64,000 bases of DNA from Lachnospiraceae bacterium (GTDB taxonomy: Bacteria > Bacillota > Clostridia > Lachnospirales > Anaerotignaceae). Shown here in pieces: positions 36,962 to 46,200 of this stretch. The DNA lies in contig JAHZEA010000001.1 of assembly GCA_019422065.1 (NCBI GenBank), positions 56,149 through 120,148 of the forward strand, written 5' to 3'. The translations under genes and the position numbers were made by a program. Within the stretch, counting starts at the first letter, position 1. Each line of letters starts with the position of its first letter. Below the pieces are notes generated by a model that saw only the letters and a list, made by a program, of their open reading frames with translations, searched no databases and was not told where the DNA came from.

Positions 36962-39427
36962 TTAAATTTTACTTGACTCAATATCTGTAATATATCCGTC
37001 TGAATTTACGGTTATATCAACTTCTCTGTCGTCCTTTTTCTCACCGTCTATAGCTTTTTCAAGGCCTTCGATACTTGAGTCATAGTATTTTAAATCAACA
37101 TCTATACTGCTCTTATAGTTATATTTTGTAGTTGTTCCGCTGTCAAACTCTATGCTTATTGTTTTATTTGAAGTATCTATGCTTGAAAGCAGTCCTGAAC
37201 CACCTGAAATATAGCCTTCTATTGAAATTATATAATTATCATCGTCATACTCAAGTGTTACTTCAGCAATTTTATCATCATCGTTTATGGCATCAACAAG
37301 GTCGTCATAATCATCTATATTGCTTTTTCCGTCATCAACATCTACGTCTATATCATCTGCATCGTCAACCCTGTAATTGCTTGATGAGCCTTGTATTCTG
37401 ACTGATGATGAAGAAATAGAACGTATTTCTCCGTCAACTTCATCTGTTGATGAGCTGGAGGAGCTGATAAGGTATACTTCAGTAACCTCATCAGAACTAT
37501 TAAGATTAATACCTATTTTATCTTTCTTAGACACTTCATCATAAAACTCATCATAATCACATTCATCATCATCTATATAGAATGTAACATCGTCAGAGTC
37601 GCCATTTTTGTACTCATATTCGTCATCATAATCATCATCATCTTTATTGTCCATAAGTCTTATATATGATGAGCTTATTTTATAGAGATAACCTGTTTCG
37701 TCATAATCTTCGTCATCGTCATCTGTTGTCATATAAATCTTAGTTACTTCATCATCGCTGTTTAATATAAGGCCTATCTTAAAGTCCTTTTCAGCAGCAT
37801 CGTAAAAGTCATCGTAATCTTTTTCCTTGCCGTCTACATAGAAAGTAACATCATCGCTGTCACTGTTTTTGAAATCATACTCATCATAGCTGCTTGAGCC
37901 TTTCTTTGATGTAATTCTGATATATTCGTCGGATAATTTATAGAAATATCCTTCCTCATCATAATCACTGTCGTCCTCATCAATAAGGTATACCTTAGTT
38001 ACCTCATCATCACTGTCTGTTATAAGGCCTATCTTGGAGTCTTCATCAACCTCATCATAAAAATCGTCATAGTCTTTTTCTTTTGAGCCAACGTAGAATG
38101 TTACATCATCTCTGTCTTCATTTTTAAAGTCATAGTCTTTTGTAGTTGAACTGCTTTTGCTCTTTTTAAGCCTTATGTAAGATGTAGTTATTTTGTCGAA
38201 ATAACCAGTGTAGTCATAATCGTCATCATCAACATCTCCGTCGCCTTCAGAAGCATCTATTTTAGTTACATCACCGTTGCTGTCCAAATACAATGTAACA
38301 TCATCACCGCTGCTAATTTTATCTTTAAACTCGTCATAGTCATATGATTCGTCTTCATAATAAAATCTTACATATTCAGAGTCATATAAGTCGTAGTCTT
38401 TCTTAGTTCCGTCTACTTTTATTGTTATATATGTTTTGTTCATGCTTGAATATGTGCCTTTTACAGTTGTCTGTTCCTCTGTTGTTTCCTCACTGTTTGC
38501 CGGTTCTGTTACAACAACACTCTTAATGCTCTGGCCATTATAAGAAACAAGTACTTTATCGCCTACTGCAACATCTGAAAGTGTTATAACTTTTGAACCG
38601 CTTAAGCATGAAAGATATGTTGCTCCTGAAAAACTCATTGTAGATGAGCCAGTTTCAACAGTAAGAACTATGTTACCGCCTACATTCTGTGTTGATTTAA
38701 CAGTACCTGTAACAGAGCCTGTCTGTGTTGAAGAACCGCTATCTCCTTTTGATTTAATTAAATCATTTGTTTTTGATACAATAACGGCCATTTCAGCTCT
38801 GTTTATATAGTTTTTAGGATTAAAATTGCCGTTGTCATCGCCCGTAATAATTCCTAAGCGGTTAAGTAAATCAACATACGGCACAGCTATAGAAGCTACA
38901 CTTGAAGCATCATTAAAGCTGAGGGTAGCATTATTATTTACTGTTTCAAAGTCTTTAAGTGCCCTGCCCAACATTATGGCTACATCCTGTCTTGTGGCAT
39001 TTACACTGGCACCTGATGAATTAATAAATCCCGGTATATCAGAAATAGTTACTATTCCGTTTTCAAGGCCATAGGCAACACATTCATATGCCCATGAAGG
39101 TATTTTATATCCGCTCATAACGGTTGTATATTTAGTTACAACAGAGCTGTCTACAGCTTTTCCGGTATAGCTCTTCATAAGGCTGTATACAAGCTGCATA
39201 GTTTCGCAGTAGCTTACTTTATCTCTTGCTCTAAATACTTTTTCGCCTTTATCGTTATAATCTCCTACCATAAGTCCGGCATCTGCTACGTCATTTATGT
39301 AAGTTTTAGCTCCCTCCCAAGGAACGTCGTTTATATCCGCGAAGTTTGCGGCCATTGCCTGTGGCGCTATACTCCCCGTAATTAAAGCAGCCGTCATAAA
39401 AGCAGTTAATAACCTTTTATACTTCAT
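36962..39427 (-). CDS. SLH-domain surface protein with five acidic ~85-residue repeats
   Basis: 821 residues from ATG 39427 behind GGAGGA, with a signal peptide ending AMAANFADI. Three SLH modules (about 28-215, with FADINDVPW, SWAYECVAYGLENGI, SFNDASSVASIAVPYVDLL) should anchor it to wall polymers. From about 324 five repeat units follow (near 324, 407, 492, 577, 666). Each has a Gly-Tyr strand, YIRL, a Ser/Lys or Asp-rich loop, DVTFYV, DYDDFYDE and KIGLI-DSDDEVTKVYLI. They are extremely rich in Asp, Ser and Tyr, suggesting calcium binding or a mineral- or cation-rich surface. The function is unknown and the repeats look fast-evolving. Confidence 0.88.
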   Translation of the reverse strand: MKYKRLLTAFMTAALITGSIAPQAMAANFADINDVPWEGAKTYINDVADAGLMVGDYNDKGEKVFRARDKVSYCETMQLVYSLMKSYTGKAVDSSVVTKYTTVMSGYKIPSWAYECVAYGLENGIVTISDIPGFINSSGASVNATRQDVAIMLGRALKDFETVNNNATLSFNDASSVASIAVPYVDLLNRLGIITGDDNGNFNPKNYINRAEMAVIVSKTNDLIKSKGDSGSSTQTGSVTGTVKSTQNVGGNIVLTVETGSSTMSFSGATYLSCLSGSKVITLSDVAVGDKVLVSYNGQSIKSVVVTEPANSEETTEEQTTVKGTYSSMNKTYITIKVDGTKKDYDLYDSEYVRFYYEDESYDYDEFKDKISSGDDVTLYLDSNGDVTKIDASEGDGDVDDDDYDYTGYFDKITTSYIRLKKSKSSSTTKDYDFKNEDRDDVTFYVGSKEKDYDDFYDEVDEDSKIGLITDSDDEVTKVYLIDEDDSDYDEEGYFYKLSDEYIRITSKKGSSSYDEYDFKNSDSDDVTFYVDGKEKDYDDFYDAAEKDFKIGLILNSDDEVTKIYMTTDDDDEDYDETGYLYKISSSYIRLMDNKDDDDYDDEYEYKNGDSDDVTFYIDDDECDYDEFYDEVSKKDKIGINLNSSDEVTEVYLISSSSSSTDEVDGEIRSISSSSVRIQGSSSNYRVDDADDIDVDVDDGKSNIDDYDDLVDAINDDDKIAEVTLEYDDDNYIISIEGYISGGSGLLSSIDTSNKTISIEFDSGTTTKYNYKSSIDVDLKYYDSSIEGLEKAIDGEKKDDREVDITVNSDGYITDIESSKI

Positions 39428-39664
39428 TATCCATCTTCCTCCTTTGTAGGCATGTATAAAACAAACTATAACATATAACAGGAAAAACTTGTTCATGCCT
39501 ATGATATTGATATTATACAATAAACAACTGTTAAATACTTAAATAAAAATGAATTTTTATATAAAATTAAGCAAATTGTAATCTGTTTGTTACATAACTA
39601 ATATTTAAACAGACTATTTATTAATTATATACGAAATAAAAAGAAACAAGTTCCCTTATTTTAT

Positions 39665-39697
39665 TAAAAAAACGGAAAACTTTTTTTGTTTTCCGTT
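39665..39697 (-). terminator. Terminator of the two-component operon
   Basis: Minus-strand AACGGAAAAC pairs with GTTTTCCGTT, followed by T6. Confidence 0.9.
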
Positions 39698-39705
39698 AAA
39701 TATGG

Positions 39706-41271
39706 TTATATATTATCTATTCTGCTTATATCAGCCTCAAAATAAAACACACTGCCTTTTCCTTTATCGGATATAACGCCATAGTTAAAGCCATGCAGCT
39801 CTAAAATATTTTTTACTATTGAAAGGCCAAGCCCCGTTCCTGATACTGGTCTTTTATGGGTTTTATCTACTTTATAGTATCTGTCCCATATAAATTTAAT
39901 ATCTTTAGGGTCTATGCCATCGCCGGTATCTTCTATTTCAATTCTGACTTTCTTGTCCTTTATTATCTGACGCACTGTTATTTTTTTATCCTGCCCTGTG
40001 TAATTAATTGCGTTATTTAAAAGGTTATATACCACCTGCGACATTTTAATGGCATCGGCTTTTATATACACATTTTTATCACTTTCAAATTCTATTTTAT
40101 AGCCTTCCAGCTCTTTAAGCCTTCTGTAGCGGTTAAGCACGCCATTTATTGTATCAGTAACAGAAAATTCTGTTTCGTTAATCTTCATAACACCACTTTG
40201 AAGCTTTGAAATATCGAGTATATCCGTTACTAAGTTAGAAAGCCTGTTTGTTTCGTCTATTATTATTTGAAGGTTTTCGCTGTTGTTTTCTCCCGGTATG
40301 TCCTTCATAAGCTCGGCATAACCCCTAATCATTGTAAGAGGCGTTCTTAAGTCATGTGATATATTAGCCATTAAATCACGTCTTAAGTTTTCTGTTTTGT
40401 TAAGCTCTGAAGCCGCAAAAGTAAGTGTGTCATTAAGTTCACGTATTTCCCTGTAGCCGCTGGAATCAAATTTAACGTCATAGTTTCCGCCTGCTAAAGA
40501 CATAGCCATTTTATTGGTATTCATAATAGGCCGAGAAATTTTTCTGTATATAAGTACAGCCAAAAGTATTGAAACAACAAGCATTACGGCGCATACATAC
40601 ATTGTTTCCACATTTAAAATCTCTCGTGTTGCAAAAAGCGGTGTAAGAGCCGTACTTAAAACTATAACAACATCTTCTCCATCCATTTGGGCAGCTTGGC
40701 TTAATATTAAAACATCCTGAACATCGCGGCGTATATCCGGATTTTCGTTCATACGCTCTGAATCAGTAAAACTAAATGTCCCTTTTTCTCCAGAAGCATC
40801 GTTTTCCAAACCATCCTTATCAAATACAGGTTCTTTATTGCCTTCAGGATTTTTCTGTTCTTTGTGCTGGCCATAAAAATTCATTGTTTCAAAATATATT
40901 TTTGTGCCTTCTTCCATAGTTTCTTCAAAAAGCTTCTGCCTGTCGCTTATATTCATGTCGTGAATAACACCAAATGGCATACCTGCAACAAACCACTTTT
41001 CGCTGCCGTCTTTTTCAAAAATCTCTATGCACATTCCGCCTTCCCGTGCAGTATTTTTAAGCAGTGCATCGGCATCTTCGCTGTCCAGCTGGCTAGTTAT
41101 GCTTTTTGCTGCACTTTTAAGCTCGTTTACTTTTATGTTCCTATAAAAATTATCAAGAAAGAACATATGGAAAGCCGACATAAGTATAAATTCCACGGCG
41201 ACAAAAAGCGTCATGTATAAAATAAGTTTCCATTTAATGCTTATTTTTTCAGCCTTCAAACCTGTAACCAA
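39706..41271 (-). CDS. Membrane sensor histidine kinase
   Basis: 521 residues. Two membrane helices (about 14-34 and 224-244) flank an extracytoplasmic domain of about 190 residues containing a charged, low-complexity stretch. Then a HAMP segment, the H-box NISHDLRTPLTMIRG (His near 304), N-box NLLNNAINYT, and DTGDGI and GTGLGLSIV for ATP. The reading frame overlaps the end of the response regulator. A TTG at 41271 sits directly on the ribosome site, and another in-frame TTG at 41259 is also possible; both are non-ATG. The signal sensed is unknown. Confidence 0.93.
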   Translation of the reverse strand: MVTGLKAEKISIKWKLILYMTLFVAVEFILMSAFHMFFLDNFYRNIKVNELKSAAKSITSQLDSEDADALLKNTAREGGMCIEIFEKDGSEKWFVAGMPFGVIHDMNISDRQKLFEETMEEGTKIYFETMNFYGQHKEQKNPEGNKEPVFDKDGLENDASGEKGTFSFTDSERMNENPDIRRDVQDVLILSQAAQMDGEDVVIVLSTALTPLFATREILNVETMYVCAVMLVVSILLAVLIYRKISRPIMNTNKMAMSLAGGNYDVKFDSSGYREIRELNDTLTFAASELNKTENLRRDLMANISHDLRTPLTMIRGYAELMKDIPGENNSENLQIIIDETNRLSNLVTDILDISKLQSGVMKINETEFSVTDTINGVLNRYRRLKELEGYKIEFESDKNVYIKADAIKMSQVVYNLLNNAINYTGQDKKITVRQIIKDKKVRIEIEDTGDGIDPKDIKFIWDRYYKVDKTHKRPVSGTGLGLSIVKNILELHGFNYGVISDKGKGSVFYFEADISRIDNI

Positions 41272-41923
41272 CTCCTCTTAAAGTAACTATTCTGTCGCTG
41301 TATTTACCAAGGCTTTTGCGCAGTATTTTAATATGTGTATCAAGCGTTCTGTCACCGCCGTAAAAGTCATATCCCCAAACATCAGTTATTATTTTTTCAC
41401 GGCTTAAAGCTATGTTCCTGTTTTTTACCATATAAAAGAAAAGCTCATATTCCTTAGGTGACATACTTATTCTTACGCCGTCTATGTATACAATTCTTCC
41501 TGTAAAATCAACTTTAATACCGTCTGAGTCATATATATCATGTCTTTCTTCTTTGTCTTCAACACCGGCGCGCTTAAGTATAGCCGAAACACGCATCATA
41601 AGCTCTCTTGGTGAAAACGGCTTTACCACATAATCATCAACACCAGTTTCAAAACCATGTATGCGGTCGTACTCCTCACCACGGGCAGAAAGCATTATAA
41701 CCGGTGTATTTTTAAACTTACGTATTTCACGGCAAGCCGAAAAGCCGTCCAGCTCCGGCATCATAATATCCATTATAATTATATCGTAATCGTTTTTACG
41801 GCACATCTCAACAGCCTCTATGCCGTTTGACGCTTCCTGAACTTCGTAGCCTTCAAATTTGGCATACTTAAATATTATCTGTCTTATATTCTCCTCATCA
41901 TCAACAACTAGTATCTTTCGCAA
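41249..41923 (-). CDS. OmpR/PhoB-type response regulator
   Basis: 224 residues. Receiver domain with acidic pair DDEE, phosphorylated Asp52 (IIIMDIMMPELDG) and Lys101 (VVKPFSP). The winged-helix DNA-binding domain ends RIVTLRGVGYRFEG. The start is taken as TTG 41923, giving MRKILVVDDEE with GGAGG eight bases upstream; the longer GTG start at 41932 overlaps the ribosome site. It is first in the operon, overlapping the kinase gene, and a Pho-box-like repeat lies upstream, suggesting self-regulation. Confidence 0.95.
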   Translation of the reverse strand: MRKILVVDDEENIRQIIFKYAKFEGYEVQEASNGIEAVEMCRKNDYDIIIMDIMMPELDGFSACREIRKFKNTPVIMLSARGEEYDRIHGFETGVDDYVVKPFSPRELMMRVSAILKRAGVEDKEERHDIYDSDGIKVDFTGRIVYIDGVRISMSPKEYELFFYMVKNRNIALSREKIITDVWGYDFYGGDRTLDTHIKILRKSLGKYSDRIVTLRGVGYRFEG

Positions 41924-41989
41924 ACAGCCCACCTCCGTTAATATGGGTAATTATATATTTCTTTTGTGATGGCAGTATGAAAATTATCA

Positions 41990-42012
41990 GACAGTTTAAT
42001 GACATCTGACAG
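41990..42012 (-). promoter_or_regulatory. Pho-box-like direct repeat upstream of the response regulator
   Basis: On the minus strand TGTCATTAAACTGTC differs by one base from the E. coli PhoB-box core (TGTCATAAAACTGTC), with the two TGTC units 11 bases apart. A third CTGTCAGA precedes it. It sits 65-90 bases before the regulator start codon. A TATAAT near 41947 without a good -35 box fits an activator-dependent promoter. Confidence 0.5.
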
Positions 42013-42126
42013 TTTTTCAGCAAAAAAATAATTTTTGGCCAAATATAAATTATATTTAATACCTTTAATTCATTATTTTATCATATTTTCTACTGCCGTA
42101 CTTTCATTTTTACCAATTAAAGAGTA

Positions 42127-42162
42127 TAAAAAAAAGACGCCAATATATTTGACGTCTTTTTA
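42127..42162 (-). terminator. Terminator of the acyltransferase/AAA operon
   Basis: Minus-strand AAAAAGACGTCAA pairs with TTGGCGTCTTTTT (one G-U pair), followed by more Ts. Confidence 0.88.
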
Positions 42163-42171
42163 AAAAGCAAT

Positions 42172-43140
42172 TTATTTTCCGCATGCTACGCTTTCTTTAT
42201 TAAAAATTTCAGAATGGCATATTGTTTTACAGATACACTTGTTTTTTAAAACCGCAGTGTACTTTTTAGTCATTTTAACTGGATAATAAGACTCTTTGGC
42301 TTTTCTTAAGCCCTCAAGCCCCATATCTTCCTCACGGTTAATAAAAAGCATGTCTTTATAATTTTCAGTAGCGAAAAGCTGGTTAATAGCCGGATAAAGC
42401 CCGTCTATTCCGTCAACAGCTTTTTCAATATGGATATGACCCATATAATCATTTACAAATCCGCCTACAGTAAATGCTTTCATTTGTCCGTCTATAAATA
42501 TAGCGCCGCCTTTTAAGTTAAGCTTACTAAGGTTTTGAAGCGCTCTTACAACAGACTCTCTTTCATCATACTGGTCTATATCCTTGCCCAAATGCTCACT
42601 ATGCCATTTATCATAAACTTCCATACAAAGGTCAAAATCGTCTTCTGTTATGGCTCTGTACTGAAAATCCGGATAGTTAAGTTTAAGTCTGTTTATAAAG
42701 TTTCGTTTACTATGGTATTTTTTACCTTTAAGTGTTATAAGGTCCTCTGCATTGTACACATAGTCCCACGCCTCTCTGTGCTCTGTAAGCTCAAACTCAG
42801 GGCAGTACTTTTCAAACATTTCTTTAAAAGGCTCGCATACTGAGTAAAATATAGCCGGGTGGCCCTTTGACTCAAAATAATCTTTTGCCTTCATAACAGC
42901 TGCATGATAGTCTACACTGCTGTCAATAGGTATAGGCGGCATTATTAAAGAAGGCTCATGCGGATACCTTAACTTAATGTAAAGACAGCCGTTTTCTTCA
43001 GCTATCTGCACAAATGAATGGGCGCCCCATATATATAAGTGCTCAAATGTCATTTCGGCATTTTCTATACACCAGTTCTTTTTGTACTTATCAAATAACT
43101 TACCGTCATCAATATTTATGTCTCTGAATTGAAGCTGCAT
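42172..43140 (-). CDS. DUF2156-type acyltransferase (GNAT-fold, LPG-synthase C-terminal-like)
   Basis: 322 residues from ATG 43140 behind AAAGGAAG. The sequence (LYIWGAHSFVQIAEENGCLYIKLRYP, KGKKYHSKRNFINRLKLNYPDFQYR, FINREEDMGLEGLRKAKESYYPVKMTKKY) matches DUF2156 proteins, related to the aminoacyl-tRNA-dependent transferase domain of phosphatidylglycerol lysyltransferase. There is no membrane domain, so it would act on a soluble or peripheral acceptor. The substrate is unknown. Last gene of an operon with a GNAT enzyme and an AAA+ ATPase. Confidence 0.82.
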   Translation of the reverse strand: MQLQFRDINIDDGKLFDKYKKNWCIENAEMTFEHLYIWGAHSFVQIAEENGCLYIKLRYPHEPSLIMPPIPIDSSVDYHAAVMKAKDYFESKGHPAIFYSVCEPFKEMFEKYCPEFELTEHREAWDYVYNAEDLITLKGKKYHSKRNFINRLKLNYPDFQYRAITEDDFDLCMEVYDKWHSEHLGKDIDQYDERESVVRALQNLSKLNLKGGAIFIDGQMKAFTVGGFVNDYMGHIHIEKAVDGIDGLYPAINQLFATENYKDMLFINREEDMGLEGLRKAKESYYPVKMTKKYTAVLKNKCICKTICHSEIFNKESVACGK

Positions 43141-43200
43141 AAAAACTTCCTTTCTTTTACTGTCTAAACTTTTAAATGCAATATAAACCAAATATTTTAG

Positions 43201-44316
43201 TTAATATTCGTCAACTATATGGCAGTTTAATTTAGGAAACAGTTTATTAAGCTCCTCGGCGGATTTTAAATCAAAAACTTGGGCTTCGCCGTTTTTTATA
43301 ATATCATCAAGAGTTCTGTAACCCATTATCCACTGAGCAAAATATTGTATTTCCATTGAAATATCCGGCTTTTTATCTGTTTTCTCTCCGGAAAAATTAA
43401 ACACACCATTATTTTTTTCAACTGCTGCGTCTTTAATCTCAATTACATAATCCAAATTACGGCCTACCGCCTTTAAAAGCTCCGGCGCATTTGCTATGCC
43501 GCATACATTGCGCGGCTTTACTGTTTTAATTCCACCATTATACTCCGATTTTGTTTTAGGTGGAAGTTTAACTTTAACTTTTCTGCCTTTTCCCACATTA
43601 AAAAGGAAATTTACTATTTTTTGTTCTGATAATTCGTCTAAAGATATAATTTCCTCACCGCTTATGCCGTTTTCATCGTCAAAATATACAGCATATGCCG
43701 TTACATTGTTATCATTAATAACACAGGCACACTTAGCATTGCATGAAAGATAATCGCTTATTTTTAACTTAAAATCAGCAAAAGACCTTAAAACTATACC
43801 GGAATATTTTTGGCTGGCCAAAGAATAGCACTTTAAAAGCGGGCTTATGTTTGTATTTAAGTCAAATTCTAATACATCTTGGCTTACAGGCGCACCTTGT
43901 GAATTTTCAGTTTCTATAAAAGCAGTATCGCTTACAGGATAATGACCTACATAAAAATATGTTCTTAAAACAGCCGGAGTATGCGCGCAAAGCACAACAC
44001 CCATATCACCTATCATATTCATATAGTATGTATACAATTCCTTCATGTATCCGCGTCTTTTATAGTCCGGGTGAGTACATGCGCCTACCATTATAGTTGA
44101 AGGCACAGCAGTTGAGCGTACATTTAAGAATATAGGCATTGACTGTACTTCAGAAGAAATATCGCCGTTTTCTTCTTCTATAAGAGCGCAGTAATCCGGC
44201 ACAAAACGTGTGTCAAAAAACCAGTCGCTGAAATCTTTGCTGTCCCCAAAGCTTATATCCCATAATTTTCTGAAATTATTTTTGTCTGATACAACAGCCG
44301 GTCTTAATTTTTTCAT
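43201..44316 (-). CDS. GNAT N-acetyltransferase (Eis-like, two-domain)
   Basis: 371 residues from ATG 44316, with CAGGAG nine bases upstream. The GNAT acetyl-CoA site is visible as MVGACTHPDYKRRGYMKELYTYYM (V-x-x-x-x-R-x-x-G). Further C-terminal sequence forms a second GNAT-like lobe and an SCP2-like end (VFNFSGEKTDKKPDISMEIQYFAQWIMGYRTLDDI), the architecture of Eis-type enhanced acetyltransferases. It lies 60 bases before the DUF2156 gene and 26 after the AAA+ gene, so three proteins are probably made together. Acceptor unknown. Confidence 0.85.
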   Translation of the reverse strand: MKKLRPAVVSDKNNFRKLWDISFGDSKDFSDWFFDTRFVPDYCALIEEENGDISSEVQSMPIFLNVRSTAVPSTIMVGACTHPDYKRRGYMKELYTYYMNMIGDMGVVLCAHTPAVLRTYFYVGHYPVSDTAFIETENSQGAPVSQDVLEFDLNTNISPLLKCYSLASQKYSGIVLRSFADFKLKISDYLSCNAKCACVINDNNVTAYAVYFDDENGISGEEIISLDELSEQKIVNFLFNVGKGRKVKVKLPPKTKSEYNGGIKTVKPRNVCGIANAPELLKAVGRNLDYVIEIKDAAVEKNNGVFNFSGEKTDKKPDISMEIQYFAQWIMGYRTLDDIIKNGEAQVFDLKSAEELNKLFPKLNCHIVDEY

Positions 44317-44342
44317 TTTAAACATCTCCTGCAATATACAAA

Positions 44343-45611
44343 TTAACCAACTCTGCCTTCTGCCGCTGACTCCGATTTTTCAAACTCTTTAACAGCGTCT
44401 TTAATATGCTTTAATGAAAGAGTCAAAAGTCTTTCTTTTTCGGCAGTGCCTACAGGTGAAAATATATCCATATCCTCATCAGCCCACTGTATAAAATCCA
44501 CTGCGGCGGCGCACATTGTTTGTTCCAAAAGCCTTCTGGCATCACGTCCGTTGCCGAAATTAGGGTTATTTACACGTTTTTCAAAAAACGGCCTTAAAAT
44601 ATCTCTCCAGCCGTCTTCCAAGCCAAAATCTGAATTTTTGGCTAAAAGTTCAAATATATCAAGCATTTCATCGGTATTGTAAGATGAAAAATTAACGGTA
44701 AATGTTATTCTGCTGGCAATGCCCGGGTTTTCGTTAAAAAACCTTTTCATTTTATTGTTTTTCTCGTCTATATCTCCACCATAGCCCGCAAATATAATAA
44801 GCTTATCGTCGCTGTGCTCCTCAACCTCCGTGCAGAGCTGAGCAAGAGCCTCTTGAGAGAAGTTATCGGTTTTATCGGAGTCATTGTAGTTTACCAGTGA
44901 ATATGCCTCGTCTATAATTATAATGTCATTTTTAACAAAAAGCTCGTGAACTTTTTCTGCCGTTTGCCCTACGTACTTGGCCTTAAGCTGTGAGCCTGTT
45001 ACATAAGCCATTGTTGTGCCATTTAAAACCTGCATTTCTTTAAGCATACTGGCAAAATAAACGGATGCTGTTGTTTTGGCAGTTCCCGGCGGGCCTACAA
45101 AGGCAAAAACTTTATGCATAGGCACTTTCATTAAGTTATAAGCCTCACGTCTTTTGCTGTACTGAAATACGGCGCCAAGGCGGCAAAGAGCTTTTTTCAT
45201 ATCTTCCTGACCCAGTATAACATTGCATAGCCTTTTGTAAGCGTCTGTCTTTTCAGGATTAATAAGCATATTTTTAATTTTTCCGGCCTCTATAAGATAT
45301 CTGCCGTAAACAAGATATTCTTTAAGAAATTTGTATTCCCCTGCGTCCATGTTAATAGAGTACATGTTAAGGGGATTTCCCATATCTACACTTTTAACAA
45401 GTGATAAATAGCTGTGTTTCTTATTTTTAAAAAGCGCGTCAAAATCCGCACCTGTTTTATGCTCTATCATGCTGTTTCCCTGATTTTGGGAAAAATATAT
45501 AGAATAAATCTTTTCAACATATTTATCAGCTGTTTCATAAGAACAGTCTGTAGCAAATACGGCATTTTCATACGCACGTCTTTCTATATTCTCAATCTCT
45601 GTTTCATTCAT
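44343..45611 (-). CDS. AAA+ ATPase, CbbX/SpoVK-like
   Basis: 422 residues. A helical N-terminal region (about 1-150) precedes one AAA+ module: Walker A VGPPGTAKTT, pore-loop region AKYVGQTAEKV, Walker B DIIIIDEAYSLV, sensor 1 IIFAGYGG, and a second-region-of-homology arginine in NPGIASRITFTV. It resembles SpoVK and Rubisco-activase-like CbbX remodelling ATPases, which thread or rearrange target proteins. The start at 45611 follows GGGTGA. First gene of the AAA-GNAT-DUF2156 unit; the remodelled target may be encoded there or elsewhere. Confidence 0.88.
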   Translation of the reverse strand: MNETEIENIERRAYENAVFATDCSYETADKYVEKIYSIYFSQNQGNSMIEHKTGADFDALFKNKKHSYLSLVKSVDMGNPLNMYSINMDAGEYKFLKEYLVYGRYLIEAGKIKNMLINPEKTDAYKRLCNVILGQEDMKKALCRLGAVFQYSKRREAYNLMKVPMHKVFAFVGPPGTAKTTASVYFASMLKEMQVLNGTTMAYVTGSQLKAKYVGQTAEKVHELFVKNDIIIIDEAYSLVNYNDSDKTDNFSQEALAQLCTEVEEHSDDKLIIFAGYGGDIDEKNNKMKRFFNENPGIASRITFTVNFSSYNTDEMLDIFELLAKNSDFGLEDGWRDILRPFFEKRVNNPNFGNGRDARRLLEQTMCAAAVDFIQWADEDMDIFSPVGTAEKERLLTLSLKHIKDAVKEFEKSESAAEGRVG

Positions 45612-45702
45612 AAAATCACCCGCAAATATTTAATAATAATTATCAGTTGATATTCCTTATAATATACTGTAATCAAAAAATAATCAAGGTATTTTTAAAT
45701 AC

Positions 45703-45731
45703 AAAAGGAACGATATTTATACCGTTCCTTT
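45703..45731 (-). terminator. Terminator of the SLOG-protein gene
   Basis: Minus-strand AAAGGAACG pairs with CGTTCCTTT, followed by a short T run, just past the stop codon. Confidence 0.8.
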
Positions 45732-46200
45732 ATTTATTGTCATTTCCGTATTTAATTTCAACTACTTCTATGTTCTTTTTTCTGGCGTAGTCTATTGTAT
45801 ATCCCGTTCCGCCGCCTTCTGCTCCGTCCGTTATTGCTATAATCTTTTGGCATTGGTCAACCATACAGCGGTTGCGTTTATGATAACAGCCTTTAAAATA
45901 ATTGTCTGAACAAATTATTTTTCTATCACACTTATCCAAAAGAGAAGATATGCTTTTTGAATTTATTCTTTGAGCATAAGGAAGATATGCTTCAAGCTGT
46001 ATGTTATTGTTTTTAGAACGCAGGTTAATAACGGTTTGAGCCGCCATTAAATCAGCACCTAAAGCAAAGCCGGATAAAAAGCATGTATAGCCTTCATTCA
46101 CTGCTTTTAATACTTCCTTTTCCAGCTCGTGGCATATTAATTCAAAATATTCACTTGGTATGTTTCTTCTTCCGGTAAAACAGCATTTTTTAGTATCCAT
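45730..46200 (-). CDS. SLOG-superfamily protein (DUF1273/YpsA-like)
   Basis: 156 residues from ATG 46200; an upstream GTG at 46218 is an alternative. The nucleotide-binding Rossmann-like fold shows TGRRNIPSEYFE and the signature CFLSGFALGADLMAAQTV, then IIAITDGAEGGGTGYTIDYARKKN. These match DUF1273 and YpsA of the SLOG group, which may bind nucleotide-derived or ADP-ribose-type ligands. In Firmicutes YpsA affects cell division; no biochemical function is settled. Monocistronic, downstream of the large non-coding stretch. Confidence 0.82.
   Translation of the reverse strand: MDTKKCCFTGRRNIPSEYFELICHELEKEVLKAVNEGYTCFLSGFALGADLMAAQTVINLRSKNNNIQLEAYLPYAQRINSKSISSLLDKCDRKIICSDNYFKGCYHKRNRCMVDQCQKIIAITDGAEGGGTGYTIDYARKKNIEVVEIKYGNDNK

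Noticed and set aside
37430..38455. CRISPR-like or tandem DNA repeat array
   Set aside because: The repetition is coding: ~255-base units of the acidic SLH protein, in frame, with no spacers.
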